A stretch of 64,000 bases of DNA from Isoetes taiwanensis. Its lineage: Eukaryota > Streptophyta > Lycopodiopsida > Isoetales > Isoetaceae. A program made the position numbers and the translations under genes. The notes beneath the pieces are model-generated. The model was not told the DNA's origin. It saw only the letters and a list, made by a program, of their open reading frames with translations, and did no database searches. Of the stretch, positions 37,645 to 50,687 are shown piece by piece (within the stretch, counting starts at the first letter, position 1; each line of letters starts with the position of its first letter). The DNA lies in NCBI GenBank assembly GCA_021234155.1, contig JAJEKV010000025.1, positions 6,307,310 to 6,371,309 of the forward strand. Reading direction: 5' to 3'.

Positions 37645-38302
37645 CTAAGAAATGGTTTCAACCACTTGAACACCTGTACAGATTCAAAAAGACCACGCAG
37701 TAAGACAACATGCAATAGTTTGTTTCGAAATAACGACATAATTTAACTTCCAATACATCTTTCTCTCTAAGGGGTTGAGAAGGTTTTGAAAATGGCTCCC
37801 TGCTTGAGATCTTTGCCTTCCATTGGGCTTGTATCATATAACTGAAGATAATGAAGATTACCTTATCGGACATCTCTTGATTGGCATTATTTTCAAAAGG
37901 CAGAAGAAGGAAACATATGCAAGAATAGACTGCCACATCTAGATTAAAGTCTACGGCTGAGTAACATACTTACTTTAAATTATTACAGTCTATCTCCACT
38001 CTGGCAAAACCACCAAAATCCTCAAGACAGAACAGGATATGGCAGGACGTCTCCATTCAGATGCAACCCGACATCTCAAGCATCGGACTATTGGCCACAC
38101 GTCTCTCATGGCGCCTAAGTTCTCTCATCTCTAATTTGGCTGCCATATCTGGAAAATCAGAAATCATACTAAAAAACCATGAAAATGTTTCTTTCTCGAT
38201 TTTTGGATGTCGGAAAAATCTTCCGGCTGCCAATAAATCTTAATCCTTAAAAAAATGACGTTAAAAAAAAACCAAAAAAGTTTTTATCAAACCGGAAAAT
38301 CC

Positions 38303-38419
<117 letters not shown>

Positions 38420-39353
38420 CATTGAAAATACGAGATGAAAGGTGATAATTTTCACATATTTGAGGATACTCTTTCTTTTAAGCTTATGCACAAGAAACTT
38501 ACATTACTTGTTTTATGAGAAGAAAGTTACATTACTTGTTTTATGAGAAGCTATAGTCATAACAATAAGGAGCTAGGGATACTCTTTCTTTTAAGCTTAT
38601 GCACAAGAAACTTACATTACTTATTATATGAGAAGCTATAGTCATAACAATAAGGAGCTAGAATTTTCATTATTGTAGTTCTTCCCTTGAATGTAGATAG
38701 ACTTGTTGCCAATTCACGAGTTTAAATGCCCAAGATCATAGAGATCATGGTAAATTGTGCACTCCAATGTTTTATGATCTAATATTGTATAGAATCGTAT
38801 AAAGCAAATGAAAGAAGAAATGGGCCCTTTAGTATCTAGACACAAAAGAAATGGCCATGCATGACTTATAGCATTGACCATAGGTTCTTAGATACAATAG
38901 ACATTGGAAATGCCACACAAAATGAAGAAAATATTCCTTTTGAAGCTTATTTAGAAAATTTTACATCAGTTCATAACAATAAGGAGCGTAATCTTCATTA
39001 TTCTAGTTCTCATGAGTATTTACACTTATGGTGCCAAGCCAATATTTACACCCATTGCCAATTCAGTTGAATTTCTCATTCCTGAACTTTCTTAGCTATC
39101 ATGATAATTGCGCACTTATAGAATGACTTATAGAATTGACCATAGGTTCTTAGTACAATGGCCCATTGAAATGCCACGAAAAAATGCTAAGACAATCTCC
39201 TTTTGAAGCCTATTTAGAATAATTTTGCATCAATTCATAACAATAAGATAAGATAAGAATCATCATTACTCTAGTTCTCATGAGTATTTACACTTATGGT
39301 GCCAATATTTACACCCATTGCCAATTCAGTTGAATTTACATTCCCGAACTTTC

Positions 39354-40071
39354 TTAGCTATCATGATAATTGCGACCGCAAATAACCAAGGATGTTGTAG
39401 CACTTGAGAGAAACTAGGCCTTTGAAGAGGGTCCCTAAGCAACATAGAGTAGATGAGATCCTTGACCTCTTTGAGACATTAAGCTGATGTAAATCAATTG
39501 GTTGATGGCGATGTTATGAAAAAGGCGAAGCTACTAAGTGCAAGGTGGGAAATAATTGCTTGCCACACAACATCTCATAAAGAACAAGTCCCCGCACTCC
39601 ATACATCAGCTTCAGGCCCGTAACATCCTTTCAACACCTCGGGTGCCATATAACTCAAAGTGCCCACTAGGTCACAAAACTTATTACCGTGGTAATAAAA
39701 TTGTGACAAACCAAAATCAGCCACTTTTTACATCCATGCCTTGCTCATCAGCCAAGAAGATATTCTCTGCTTTAAGATCTCTCGTGAATTATTCCTAGAA
39801 AATGGCAATACTCCATTGCTCACGTGGCAATTTGGAAAAAATTGGCGATTTTTTGTTCGTGCGAAAAACCCCGCTTTTTGATGTAGTGTAGCGTAGATCC
39901 GCCATGGCAAAGGTCCATGATAAGATATACATTGTGGGCATCTTGGTAACAATCTCGACATGCAAAGAAAATGTGGATTTTTGGAAACAAGGCGGCCGAT
40001 TCTCGAAGTTCTCAGGTCGAAGTCCGGCCGAGAGATGTTTTGTTTTGGAATGATTTTGCGGTAATTGCATT
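39354..40071 (-). pseudogene. Headless protein kinase, unit 2
   Basis: Same truncation at Thr61 and fused to LINE sequence. More small indels than unit 1, including in the catalytic loop region (TCTCGTGAATTATT for TCTGTGAATTATT near 39,780, which alters HRDLK). Open frame 40,180-39,728 is a LINE-kinase chimera. Confidence 0.9.
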
Positions 40072-40075
40072 TGCA

Positions 40076-40450
40076 CCATTTTGCTTTCCTGGCCGTAAGA
40101 AGTCCATCATACCCACACCACCATTTTGGAAGGATGCACTTCGCCAAAGCCATCTTAATCACAACACCTTCCTCAAGCACCCACCCATATAAAGTTCCAA
40201 ACTATCGCAATGATCTCACATACTTTGACCTATGGGGCTAGCAAAGTAGGATGCCACATAGATATGGGTACTACTAAGGACCCACTTGGCCACCGTAATG
40301 CAACCCGCAAGAGACAACTTTGCCGTGGACCACCGTAAACAATATGCTTCTCCAAACCCTTAATGATCTCCTCCCACGCAGCCTTTAGTAGTAACATGGA
40401 TGCCAACCGGATTCCCCAACAACTTGATGGTTCCATTCCTTATGTTGCCA
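40076..40450 (-). pseudogene. LINE ORF2 C-terminal fragment, unit 3
   Basis: Same fragment with several small differences (for example TTTCCTGGCCGTAAG for TCTGCTGTAAG). Fused at about 40,072 to the headless kinase of unit 2. An open frame at 40,180-39,728 runs from LINE-derived EEGVVIKMALAKCILPKWW into kinase-derived KIIPKQNIS. Confidence 0.75.
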
Positions 40451-40497
40451 ATATTTACACCCATTGCCCATTCAATTGAATTTCTCCCCGAACTTTC

Positions 40498-40654
40498 TTA
40501 GCTATCATGATAATTGTGCATTGCAGTGAACCAAGGATGTTGTAGCACTCGAGAGAAGATAGGCATTTGGAGAGGGTCCCTAAGCAACATGGAGTAGATG
40601 AGATCCTTGACCTCTTTTGAGACGTTAAGCTGATGTAAATCAATTGGTTGAGAA
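40498..40654 (-). pseudogene. Kinase C-terminal relic, unit 3
   Basis: Same relic as in units 1 and 2. A shorter 3'-end copy follows at about 40,945-41,010. Confidence 0.85.
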
Positions 40655-41948
40655 GAAAAATAGCCGAGAAGGAAAGGCAAAACTTGATCTAAATTCAAAT
40701 ATGCCTAAATTCAAGGTTGAGAAGTAGAGAAGAACAACAAAGGAAGACTAACTTGGGACTATTTAACCTACCCGATTATTAAAATTATAGATTAGGACCT
40801 TAGATGAAATAGACATTGGAAATGCGACATGAAAGGTGATATATTTCACATATTTGAGGATACTCCGAGTGCCAATATTTAGCCATTGCCAGTTCAGTTG
40901 AATTTATGTCCCGAACTTAACCAAAGATTATAGATATTATGATAATTGCGCATTGCAGTGAACCAAGGATGTTGTAGCACTTGGGAGAAGCTAGGCCTTT
41001 GGAGAGGCTATAGTAGAAGTACTCTCTCCTCTACAATATTTTTTTGCATTGGCATTTGAAGAATTTGAAAGCAAGAAATTTGTGTCTACACATTAAGTCT
41101 TCTTGTCTTTTGTACTATCACACCCTCCATGCCCAGCTTCCTGCAAGCCTAATGGGCATCTAAGTTGGCAATTATGCTGCTTTTTTATATTCACAGCTTA
41201 TTCCATGGATCATTTTTGATTCAAGCGCTATAACTATAAGTTCCTCAATATAGTAGCCAGATTGCGCCACCTGTGTTAATATATAATGCTAGCCAGATTG
41301 GAGGCATTTACTCTGGATTTTGGGGAATCAACCAGGGCTCCCCACTATATAAAACTGAATAATTTGAAATAGAAGAAAGAATAGACTCTTGATATTTGGA
41401 AAGGAAAGAACATGGGATGAAAGAGATCCTTAAATGAAACTAGACCTGTAGCGGGTGCGCTGTCGCATAGATACTGGCTATTATTATAGAGACATAAAGC
41501 TGTTAGATCTATGCATCCCTAGCAAGGAGCTGTCTAAAGCCTCGGATGTTGTGTATTCTTAGGAAGGAGTTGGCCAATGTGTTGAATGGTGTGGTATATG
41601 ATTTACTAACTTTTTCCTTATTTGGGTGGGGGGGAGAGGAATTTGGTTTTAAGCTTGAAAAAATATGAGAATTGAACTTGATTCCTTACATCTGCTGATG
41701 ATGTTGCCTCTCGCTGCATTTGTATGTAAAGTTGAATTTGCAATTTTGTATTCAATATGCTAAGTAAGAAAGGACAAATGAGCATAAGGGGCATTAATGC
41801 ATGAGAAATGTCCAAACGACACGCCTAGCATACTTCATCCATTTAGTGAAGGTCTTAATCAAGCAATGAAATGCACGCCTAGCAGCCTCCACCCCTTGAT
41901 TGAAACCTATGTAAATCCTTCATTATGACAACATATAGATGTAAACGA

Positions 41949-42161
41949 TTAGGGTAGGAAAGGTTCATTGTTGTCGCATTCAAGGTGATTTTGTAAAAGT
42001 TCATAACATAAGTTTCTATTCACAAAGCTTGGACTTTGCAATCCTCTAAAGGTCACCCATAGATATTGTTCATCATTTGACCATCCTCTCAAACAACATT
42101 TGCATTCACAGATTATACACAAAAGAAGTTTAAAATATTTAATGACGATCTGGTGTGGCAC
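41949..42161 (-). other. Unrecognised conserved ORF, unit 3 (3' shortened)
   Basis: Same frame as in units 1 and 2, but a small deletion at a CAGG site (TTGTCGCATTC for TTGTCAGGCATTC) changes frame near the end. Confidence 0.3.
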
Positions 42162-44502
42162 TTTTTGCTCTTATGCTTGGGTGCTTGATTTGCATAAAAC
42201 GTTCATGGGTGTTAAAACATTGAAATTGGACAGCCTTGGATAACCGAAGCACAATTTGAAAACAATTAAAAAATTATTATATTATGGAGACCAATTATTT
42301 GTTTTTTATTTGTGCAACTCACAAAGCGAAATGTACAGATTCATTGTTGTCCACAGCAGTTGCAAGCCCAATTCCAATTTAATGATAACGTACTTACATG
42401 TATCTTCTTTTCATAGTTCTAGACTGGCGTTAACTGTTAACTCCCTATCTAAAAGGGTGCAACTTGATGAATGAGGCTGATATTATGTCTGCAAGGCTGG
42501 AACTTGATGAATGAGACGAATAGTATGTGTACATGAATTCGCAACTCTGGTTTCTATGTAGTTAATGTGAAACTACTTCAAAGTTTACCGTTTCATGTCT
42601 ATGTCCTCAAAGACCAGTTGATAAAGCTTGAGCACAAACCTTGCAACATAAACAGAAGCAATTTGGTGCAAGCAAGTAAAATGAGAGTTTCAAATCCAGA
42701 TGCCCTGCATATTCCCATCATAGTGGAAAATTAGTAAATGACTGTTTTAGATTTAGATTGACAAATGAATTTGAAAATAGAGCATGTGAAAGAGGAAAGC
42801 AGTACTTACGTGAAAAGCCAATATAAATATCCTCGCATGAATAAAAACCATAAAGCATTTTCACCTTTTACTGCAGCGCCTACGAAGAAGATCTGTCTAA
42901 GTGGTACTACTTTATTGGACAGAGTTGATAATAGGAATTACTATAAAAAATATAAATTTCAGATATCAAAATACTGCCTAAACCTGGATTTAAGCAGCAA
43001 GCTGGTATGATTCAACAAAGGGAAAAAACTGAATAAGCAAAACGTTTAGTATTGCTGAAAGCTGAACATTTTTAACAAAAGCCCAACAACGATGATCAGA
43101 GTAAAACCTTGAGCTTACGATAAGATTTCGATAGAAAGATTTACCAGAAAGTCAATGTTCCCCGCAATTTGGACAGCCAGAGGGGAAGTTGTGGCAAAGG
43201 GGATGAGCTCACAGCCATGGAATGTCTATGCTGGGAGCAAATATATCAAGCGTCGCCGAAAGAACAAAATCCAAGACAACGGATGCCTCCCTTGCTTCGC
43301 ATGCAAGCAAAGAACACAAACCGATATATCTGACACCTGCATACTCCGAAAATGGAAAGAAAATAATGCTGGCATTCTATCATTCATCCCTGTACAAAGC
43401 ATGACAATGGTTCTAGCTACCTAGACTATCTATACCCTAGCAAAAGTAACAATAGTTCTAGACATATCTAGCATCATGGATAGATAATGGGAAATATTGG
43501 CATGTCCAACATACAACAATCTATTTAACCCTCCAGGAAAAAATGAGACCCTAGATACTTTCAATATCCGCACCTCTAACCAAACTTGATGCATAGATCC
43601 TTGCCTTGCAGACTGCTGACCCAACTCCTGGACTTAACTCTTCGAACATATGAATGCATGTTGCTTGTAGTTAGTTAGAGTGCCAAATGAGCTACTTGAA
43701 CCTCATGGCTTCAAAAATACTTGGAGAATGAATGATGGATATGGTGCAAAGCCTGCTCAAACAACTGAAAAGGCAATTCTTAAAGCATATAACGCAAGCA
43801 AAGAAAAGAGGCAAGCAACTGCAAGAAAAAATCAGCAACAAACAGCCAATCTGCCTGCACATTAAAAGAAAAATGTAAAGGAAACAAAATATAACATTAT
43901 GATAATTAAATATATAACATTATTTTGCCCTAATCATATTGTAGAGATCTACCTTTAAATCATTGCTAATGTTTCTGGCCTCCAACATAGCTAGTCTGGT
44001 CTTGGTCTCTAGTATTGTAGCCCTGGGCCAAAATTCAATCCTGGTAAAGAAACGAATGAGAATGTTTGCACATGCATTGAAAAAGCAGAATCCATGCTAT
44101 GTTTGGTTAACAATGCAAGCAGATCTGCTATGGAAACTAACAATAATGGAAGCTAACAACACAGAAGTAGCTATGATGGAAACATGGCCGTCAAAGCATC
44201 TCTAAGATATCAAATAGACTAAATTCAGCAATATGCCATCTAACATCTTAGTATATATGGTCTTTGTAGCCTTAGCTTTCACCAAACTGCTTTAAAGCAT
44301 TAAGTATAATGGATTCGCAATATTCACATATAATCATTCACCAAAAGAAATAAAAAATCATAGCAACACCCTTTTACTGACCCTGATATTTGAAGTTTCA
44401 TTTCAAACTTCACATAAGATCAAACTATGCTCTTTGAAGATTCAAGAATGCTGTGTACTATAAATGCTGCAAAATACTTATAAATAAATAGCAAATGAAT
44501 AC

Positions 44503-45234
44503 CTGCTCATAGGAAAGTGGACGTTGCTCCCAATTAGTCATCTTATAACTCTTGTCTAAGCAACACCCCATTGTAGCCCGCAAAATTTTATTAACAGTTA
44601 TAAGCTCTTCAAGACGCTATCCCAAGTATGTCTACCGAATAAACAGAGTCAACCTTTGTTAGCCCGGATAAGCCTCCTCTTACTTCCTTTCCAAAGAATC
44701 TTCTCTTGAGTCAAGCAAGGAGCACAAGAATGAAAACACTCCAATGCTCCATATGATTGTGCTAAATGGTCCAAATCATTCTTCACCGCATATCCTAATC
44801 TTAGAGAGATTAACATAAGTATATACTGAAATAGAACACAAAAGGTGAGAACAATTACCCACTTCAAAATAGATGAGGACCTAAATGCTGATCCAACACA
44901 ATCTTCTAGCAAATCGCTTCCCTCCGCACTAAACTCTACAGATCCGAACAAAAACATACTTTGCTTAGTAGCTAATTGCAAGGTTGACACCGGTCAGATG
45001 AGGAAAAAAATCAGGCCTACTATGCTCAATGACATATGTAACTACATATTTATTACATTATATTGAGCAAACCTTATTCGATGTCTGACCCTTTACACGG
45101 TCGGCTTTCCACTCACAGTCAAATCCTAGTACGTTGGTTACTCCCAACTGCTCTGCCATAAAATTGAGCCCCTTGCTGTCATGTATCCAGATGACTTTAT
45201 CAAGAGAAATGATACTCGACAACTCAATTTGTTG
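44503..45234 (-). pseudogene. 3'-5' exonuclease exons, unit 3
   Basis: Exons 45,234-45,073 (162), 44,990-44,859 (132), 44,794-44,654 (141) and 44,577-44,503 (75). The first exon is intact and keeps GFDCEWK. Exons 2 and 3 carry single-base frameshifts. The CAG acceptors of exons 2 and 4 read CGG here (ACCG|GTGTC and GCGG|GCTAC), so splicing would fail if the sequence is right. All these changes are at CAG/CTG sites and may be errors. Confidence 0.75.
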
Positions 45235-45895
45235 CTAAGAAATGGTTTCAACCACTTGAACACCTGTACAGATTCAAAAAGACCACGCAGTAAGACAACA
45301 TGCAATAGTTTGTTTCGAAATAACGACATAATTTAACTTCCAATACATCTTTCTCTCTAAGGGGTTGAGAAGGTTTTGAAAATGGCTCCCTGCTTGAGAT
45401 CTTTGCCTTCCATTGGGCTTGTATCATATAACTGAAGATAATGAAGATTACCTTATCGGACATCTCTTGATTGGCATTATTTTCAAAAGGCAGAAGAAGG
45501 AAACATATGCAAGAATAGACTGCCACATCTAGATTAAAGTCTACGGCTGAGTAACATACTTACTTTAAATTATTACAGTCTATCTCCACTCTGGCAAAAC
45601 CACCAAAATCCTCAAGACAGAACAGGATATGGCAGGACGTCTCCATTCAGATGCAACCCGACATCTCAAGCATCGGACTATTGGCCACACGTCTCTCATG
45701 GCTTCTAAGTTCTCTCATCTCTAATTTGGTTTTTGCCATATCCGGAAAATCGTAAATCATACTAAAAACCATGAAAATGTTTCTTTCTCGATTTTTTGGA
45801 TGTCGGAAAAATCTTCCTACCGCCAATAAATCTTAATCCTTAAAAAAATGACGTTAAAAAAAAACCAAAAAAGTTTTTATCAAACCGGAAAATCC

Positions 45896-46008
<113 letters not shown>

Positions 46009-46937
46009 CATTGAAAATACGAGATGAAAGGTGATAATTTTCACATATTTGAGGATACTCTTTCTTTTAAGCTTATGCACAAGAAACTTACATTACTTGT
46101 TTTATGAGAAGAAAGTTACATTACTTGTTTTATGAGAAGCTATAGTCATAACAATAAGGAGCTAGGGATACTCTTTCTTTTAAGCTTATGCACAAGAAAC
46201 TTACATTACTTATTATATGAGAAGCTATAGTCATAACAATAAGGAGCTAGAATTTTCATTATTGTAGTTCTTCCCTTGAATGTAGATAGACTTGTTGCCA
46301 ATTCACGAGTTTAAATGCCCAAGATCATAGAGATCATGGTAAATTGTGCACTCCAATGTTTTATGATCTAATATTGTATAGAATCGTATAAAGCAAATGA
46401 AAGAAGAAATGGGCCCTTTAGTATCTAGACACAAAAGAAATGGCCATGCATGACTTATAGCATTGACCATAGGTTCTTAGATACAATAGACATTGGAAAT
46501 GCCACACAAAATGAAGAAAATATTCCTTTTGAAGCTTATTTAGAAAATTTTTACATCAGTTCATAACAATAAGGAGCAGAATCTTCATTATTCTAGTTCT
46601 GCGAGTATTTACACTTATGGTGCCAAGCCAATATTTACACCCATTGCCAATTCAGTTGAATTTCTGTCCTGAACTTTCTTAGCTATCATGATAATTGCGC
46701 ACTTATAGAATGACTTATAGAATTGACCATAGGTTCTTAGTACAATGGCCATTGGAAATGCCACAGAAAATGCTAAGACAATCTCCTTTTGAAGCCTATT
46801 TAGAATAATTTTGCATCAATTCATAACAATAAGATAAGATAAGAATCATCATTACTCTAGTTCTGCGAGTATTTACACTTATGGTGCCAATATTTACACC
46901 CATTGCCAATTCAGTTGAATTTCTGTCCCGAACTTTC

Positions 46938-47831
46938 TTAGCTATCATGATAATTGCGCACTGCAGCGAACCAAGGATGTTGTAGCACTTGAGAGAAACT
47001 AGGCCTTTGAAGAGGGTCCCTAAGCAACATAGAGTAGATGAGATCCTTGACCTCTTTTGAGACATTAAGCTGATGTAAATCAATTGGTTGATGGCAGATG
47101 TTATGAAAAAGGCGAGCTACGGAAGTGCAGTGTGGAAATAATTGCTTGCCACACAACATCTCATAAAGAACAAGTCCTGCACTCCATACATCAGCTTCAG
47201 GCCCAGAACATCCTTTCAACACCTCGGGTGCCATATAACTCAAAGTGCCCACTAGGTCACAAAACTTATTACCAGGGTAATAAAATTGTGACAAACCAAA
47301 ATCAGCCACTTTTACATCCATGCCTTGCTCATCAGCCAGCAAGATATTCTCTGTTTTAAGATCTCTGTGAATTATTCCTAGAAAATGGCAATACTCCATT
47401 GCCTGTGCAATTTGGAAAAAAATTCGTCGGCATTTTTGTTCGTGCAGAAAACCCTGTTTTTTGATGTAGTGTAGCAGAGATCCGCCATGGCAAAGGTCCA
47501 TGATAAGATATACATTGTGGGCATCTTGGTAACAATCTCGACATGCAGCAAAATGTGGATTTTTGGAAACAAGGCGGCCGATTCTGAGTTCTGTGTCGAG
47601 TCTGGCTGGAGAGATGTTTTGTTTTGGAATGATTTTGCAGGCGAATTCTGTGGCGCTGCTAATATGCGTGCAGATCTTGACCGCGCCCATAGCGCCCTTC
47701 CCCAGCAAAGCCCTCTCGTGGATTTCGAAAATCTTCTCTAGTCCCTCACAAAGCACCGTAGACGCCATCTCCGCCCTCTCTGTTCTTCCACTCACAAAAA
47801 AAGTTGCAGATATTTTTTCTGCATTCCACAT
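46938..47831 (-). CDS. Serine/threonine protein kinase, CDPK/PPCK-like catalytic domain only
   Basis: A single-exon ORF of 297 residues, almost entirely one kinase domain of the calcium/calmodulin-type group. Visible elements: Gly-rich loop GKGAMGAV (44-51), ATP Lys66 in FACKII, alpha-C Glu81, HRDLKTEN (155-162), DFG (177-179), APE (201-203), DVWSAG (214-219) and subdomain XI Arg276. There are no EF hands or regulatory tail, so by size and layout it resembles phosphoenolpyruvate carboxylase kinases, while [11 protein letters not shown] and [10 protein letters not shown] are CDPK-like; the substrate cannot be told from sequence. The first ATG (47,831) is used; a second at residue 22 (MASTVLCEG) is an equally good start and sits closer to the domain. 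All catalytic residues are present. It is the only complete member of the array. Confidence 0.93.
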   Translation of the reverse strand: MWNAEKISATFFVSGRTERAEMASTVLCEGLEKIFEIHERALLGKGAMGAVKICTHISSATEFACKIIPKQNISPARLDTELRIGRLVSKNPHFAACRDCYQDAHNVYLIMDLCHGGSLLHYIKKQGFLHEQKCRRIFFQIAQAMEYCHFLGIIHRDLKTENILLADEQGMDVKVADFGLSQFYYPGNKFCDLVGTLSYMAPEVLKGCSGPEADVWSAGLVLYEMLCGKQLFPHCTSVARLFHNICHQPIDLHQLNVSKEVKDLIYSMLLRDPLQRPSFSQVLQHPWFAAVRNYHDS

Positions 47832-47860
47832 TTCACATCCTAGCCTACGCGTTCGATACT

Positions 47861-47968
47861 TGGAACAAATATCCTTGGATCAAATATCTGGATCAAATAT
47901 TTTGGATCATATCGTTGGATCCCTGGAACAAATATCCTGGATCAAATACTTTGGACCATATCGTTGGA
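47861..47968. repeat. Short tandem repeat upstream of the kinase
   Basis: GGAACAAATATCC(T)TGGATCAAATA ... CATATCGTTGGAT occurs twice (47,861-47,919 and 47,924-47,968), the first with an extra internal GGATCAAATAT. It lies immediately 5' of the kinase start codon and may be part of its leader or promoter. Confidence 0.8.
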
Positions 47969-47969
47969 T

Positions 47970-49185
47970 GGAGCCGACGCATGCAGCAATGGGAGTGTGC
48001 ACACATCTACTTGTATTCAACTCACAGTAGGTTTGATTTTTGATAAAGCATTCTACCCGTAGACAGTTGTAATGGAAATTATCTTGTAATGTTATTTCTT
48101 GGCTAAGAAATTGCCGAAACTGGAATGGGTATGAAATAGCCGCATTTCAGCACAGAAGGTAAAGTTTGGAACCTAGCCTGTGGTATTTTCATCCATTTGA
48201 ATCTAAGCTTTGTTCATTTTGCATTTTAATGGTCAGGTGGGCGCCAATGCATCATACCGGATTGAAGTTTTATGCATCGTACCGGAATGAAGTTTTATGC
48301 TGGTTCTGTGGTGCCTGGTATAATTTTGAGTTACATTCAAGAAGGAGACATATGCAAAGGCGTTTTTTCTAGAGATCCAGCAGCAATTTCAACAGTTCAA
48401 GATCTCAGGCGTGACTTAGTTATTTTCTTTGATAAGGATCAAACATGGATAAAAAGTAGTTTTTTGATGGTCTTTGCAGTTGATTAGCTTCAATAGCTGC
48501 ATTTTCATAACTTTAGACTCGGTTAGAAATGGCAGTAGTAAATCTGTAAGTTGCTGGCTGGTTTTGCAGCGTTTTGCTCTGCAAGTATAATACTGCATTG
48601 GTTCCTGTTAGTAATTTTTGCAGAGTTTTCATCTAGGTTGCTTATAGTGGATAGATTAAAACTCTAGGTTGCTTATAGTGGATAGATTAAGTGTAGTTTG
48701 GCACTGTAAGTTGTAGTCAATTGCTATTGTTCCATGTGGTTGCATGCAAGTGTAATTTCTGTTTAAAATACTGCCTACAGGTCGCTAGATTCTATGCTTT
48801 GATAGGGTTATCCGTGTGCTTGTTGTGGTAACTTTACTAAGTGGTGCTTGCCACAATTATGCTATTTGAGTGCTTATAAGCTATCGTGGTGCTCATAAAT
48901 ATGAAAAAAAGTTTTATTGCAGTGCTTTACATGCCTTATGGTTGTTACTTTACCTTGCTAAAGTGCAGCATATATCAACATTCGATGTTTATGAGACCAA
49001 GTTTCTATATACGATTGATGCATGAGTAACTGTGGTAACTGTGATTGATGCATGAGTAAAACTAGGTATGATTCTTTAACTTTTGTGCTGATAATCTGTC
49101 CTTGTCACCATTTGAAAGGTGGAGATGACTGGGACTGTGATTTGAGGGCTCAGATTCAATATAAACGAAGATCAATTTTAAAGCC
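47970..49185. other. Region 5' of the intact kinase; no gene recognised
   Basis: Contains two small duplications: CGTACCGGA/CATACCGGA followed by ATGAAGTTTTATGC (48,250-48,300), and CTAGGTTGCTTATAGTGGAT at about 48,633 and 48,664. This should include the kinase promoter, but I see no clear core motif. Confidence 0.45.
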
Positions 49186-49253
49186 GTGCTTACCGGTTGC
49201 CTTCAATTTGCAGTGGCAACTCTTTTGAGTTTTTTTCCCCTTTCGATCATTCC

Positions 49254-49469
49254 TCAGCGCCATTCCAGTGCTTCTACTAACATTCTAAATTCTCCGATTG
49301 GCTTCCTCTCTAAAAAATGCTTCCTTTCTTGTTCCAGTCTGGCTACAATGACCTTCTCCTTGCTGCTTATTTTCGGAAGCTTCTTACCAAGCTTTCCGTT
49401 CCTGAGCTCCAAATATAGAATTTGGGGTTGCTGCAATTTCAGCTTCAAATTTGAGCGCCCCTGCTGCAT
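49254..49469 (-). other. Unrecognised charged open stretch
   Basis: A 71-codon minus frame with lysine/glutamate-rich, heptad-like sequence (KKLPKISSKEKVIVARLEQE). Overlapped by a plus-strand hydrophobic frame. No family recognised; could be chance. Confidence 0.2.
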
Positions 49470-49709
49470 GCCAATTTTTCATCTCACCAGCATTTGTCTG
49501 GATGACTTCTCTGGACCAAATTAGCCATGCAGATGGGCTCCGGTATCTTCATCTTTCTTTGTCAAATCTGCAAATATGGGGAAAAATATGGGGAAGTATA
49601 TTAGAAAATTAAGGGAGGAGCTGTGTTAGAAGGGCCTCAAGAAGTTTGATAGACATGGCCATTTATTTTCAAAGTTCAAGCTTGTCCTATTGTGTATGAA
49701 GCCCAATGC

Positions 49710-50260
49710 TCTGCCTTTGGCCCAGCACAGATTTGCCAATAACATCTTTCTTATTCAAGAAGGTTGGATTTGGCAATTTGTCTGTTGAATCTGATGACCC
49801 TTCTTGCTTGCTTCAATACGTAATGCACAGACACTGGCATAGGTAAAAGAAGATAAAGAAGCTAGGATGAACATGGAGATGGGAGATGTATATGATATTC
49901 CAGAGGGGACTGTTTTTTACATTCTAAAATCAAGATGAGCAAAATGTTGTTTAGAGAATCTGGTTAATGGAACGTGAAGATAGGTTAGAAGGATTTATTC
50001 AGGTATCCTGACACACTTGCCTAAACATATGGTCTATGTAGAACATCTATCTCACATTCTATGAGCTCCTCATGTAGGTAGAATTGAGAGTAGTGTTTGT
50101 TTGAAACTTGAACTTGTCTTACAAACACCATCTAAGTCTGATGAATTTAAGCTGTCTGAAAGGATTTCTTCTATAGATCTACACAATAGAGGATCAAGGA
50201 GTTTGTTACTTTGCGCCAAAGAAATAGCATGCTCCCACTTTTGAGACTTGCTTTTGACTT
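49710..50260 (+). pseudogene. Possible vicilin-like (7S globulin cupin) relic; inverted copy of 24.1-24.7 kb
   Basis: At 49,843-49,930 one frame reads VKEDKEARMNMEMGDVYDIP and continues EGTVFYILK. This resembles the cupin beta-strand pair of vicilins, where a 'GDV..IP.GT.FY..N' block follows an 'EDKRES.NM' block. Later a frame gives GRIESSVCLKLELV. Stops interrupt it, so it is a relic if the assignment is right. The same segment lies inverted left of the kinase array. Confidence 0.35.
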
Positions 50261-50325
50261 GTCTTGTTGTTCAGTTAGCATATATTAAACAGATTTTTCA
50301 ATATGTTCTTTATGTAATATGAAAC

Positions 50326-50601
50326 TTAAACCCATACATGTTGTGTAGGGTAGTAAGATGCTACTGGACTCAATCGTTTCGCAATTGGGGGTGTTTGCAT
50401 AGCATGTATTAGATCTTCCAAAGCCCGCTCTGCAGATCGATTGTGCCCGGAAGCGCTGCCCTTATCCCTGCCCTTGCCCTTGTCTTGGCCTGAAATGACA
50501 AACGCCCCTGCCGCTGCTGCCCTCGCCCATGTCACAAAGAAAACCCAAACCATCTCTACTGTCAAAGGCATCCCGAACAATCTCTGCCGTCTAAGTATCA
50601 C
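50326..50601 (-). other. Small ORF with hydrophobic N-terminus, unrecognised
   Basis: From an ATG at about 50,571 the frame reads MPLTVEMVWVFFVTWARAAA then AGAFVISGQDKGKGRDKGS, a signal-peptide-like start followed by a Lys/Gly/Asp stretch, and ends at 50,326. It could encode a small secreted protein, but I have no relative and chance is possible. Confidence 0.25.
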
Positions 50602-50687
50602 AAAGTGTCACAAAAACCCTAATTAATCTCAAGACAATCACAACCACGTTTTAGGAAGGAGAAATTTCACTCACCTTGAAATTTCAG

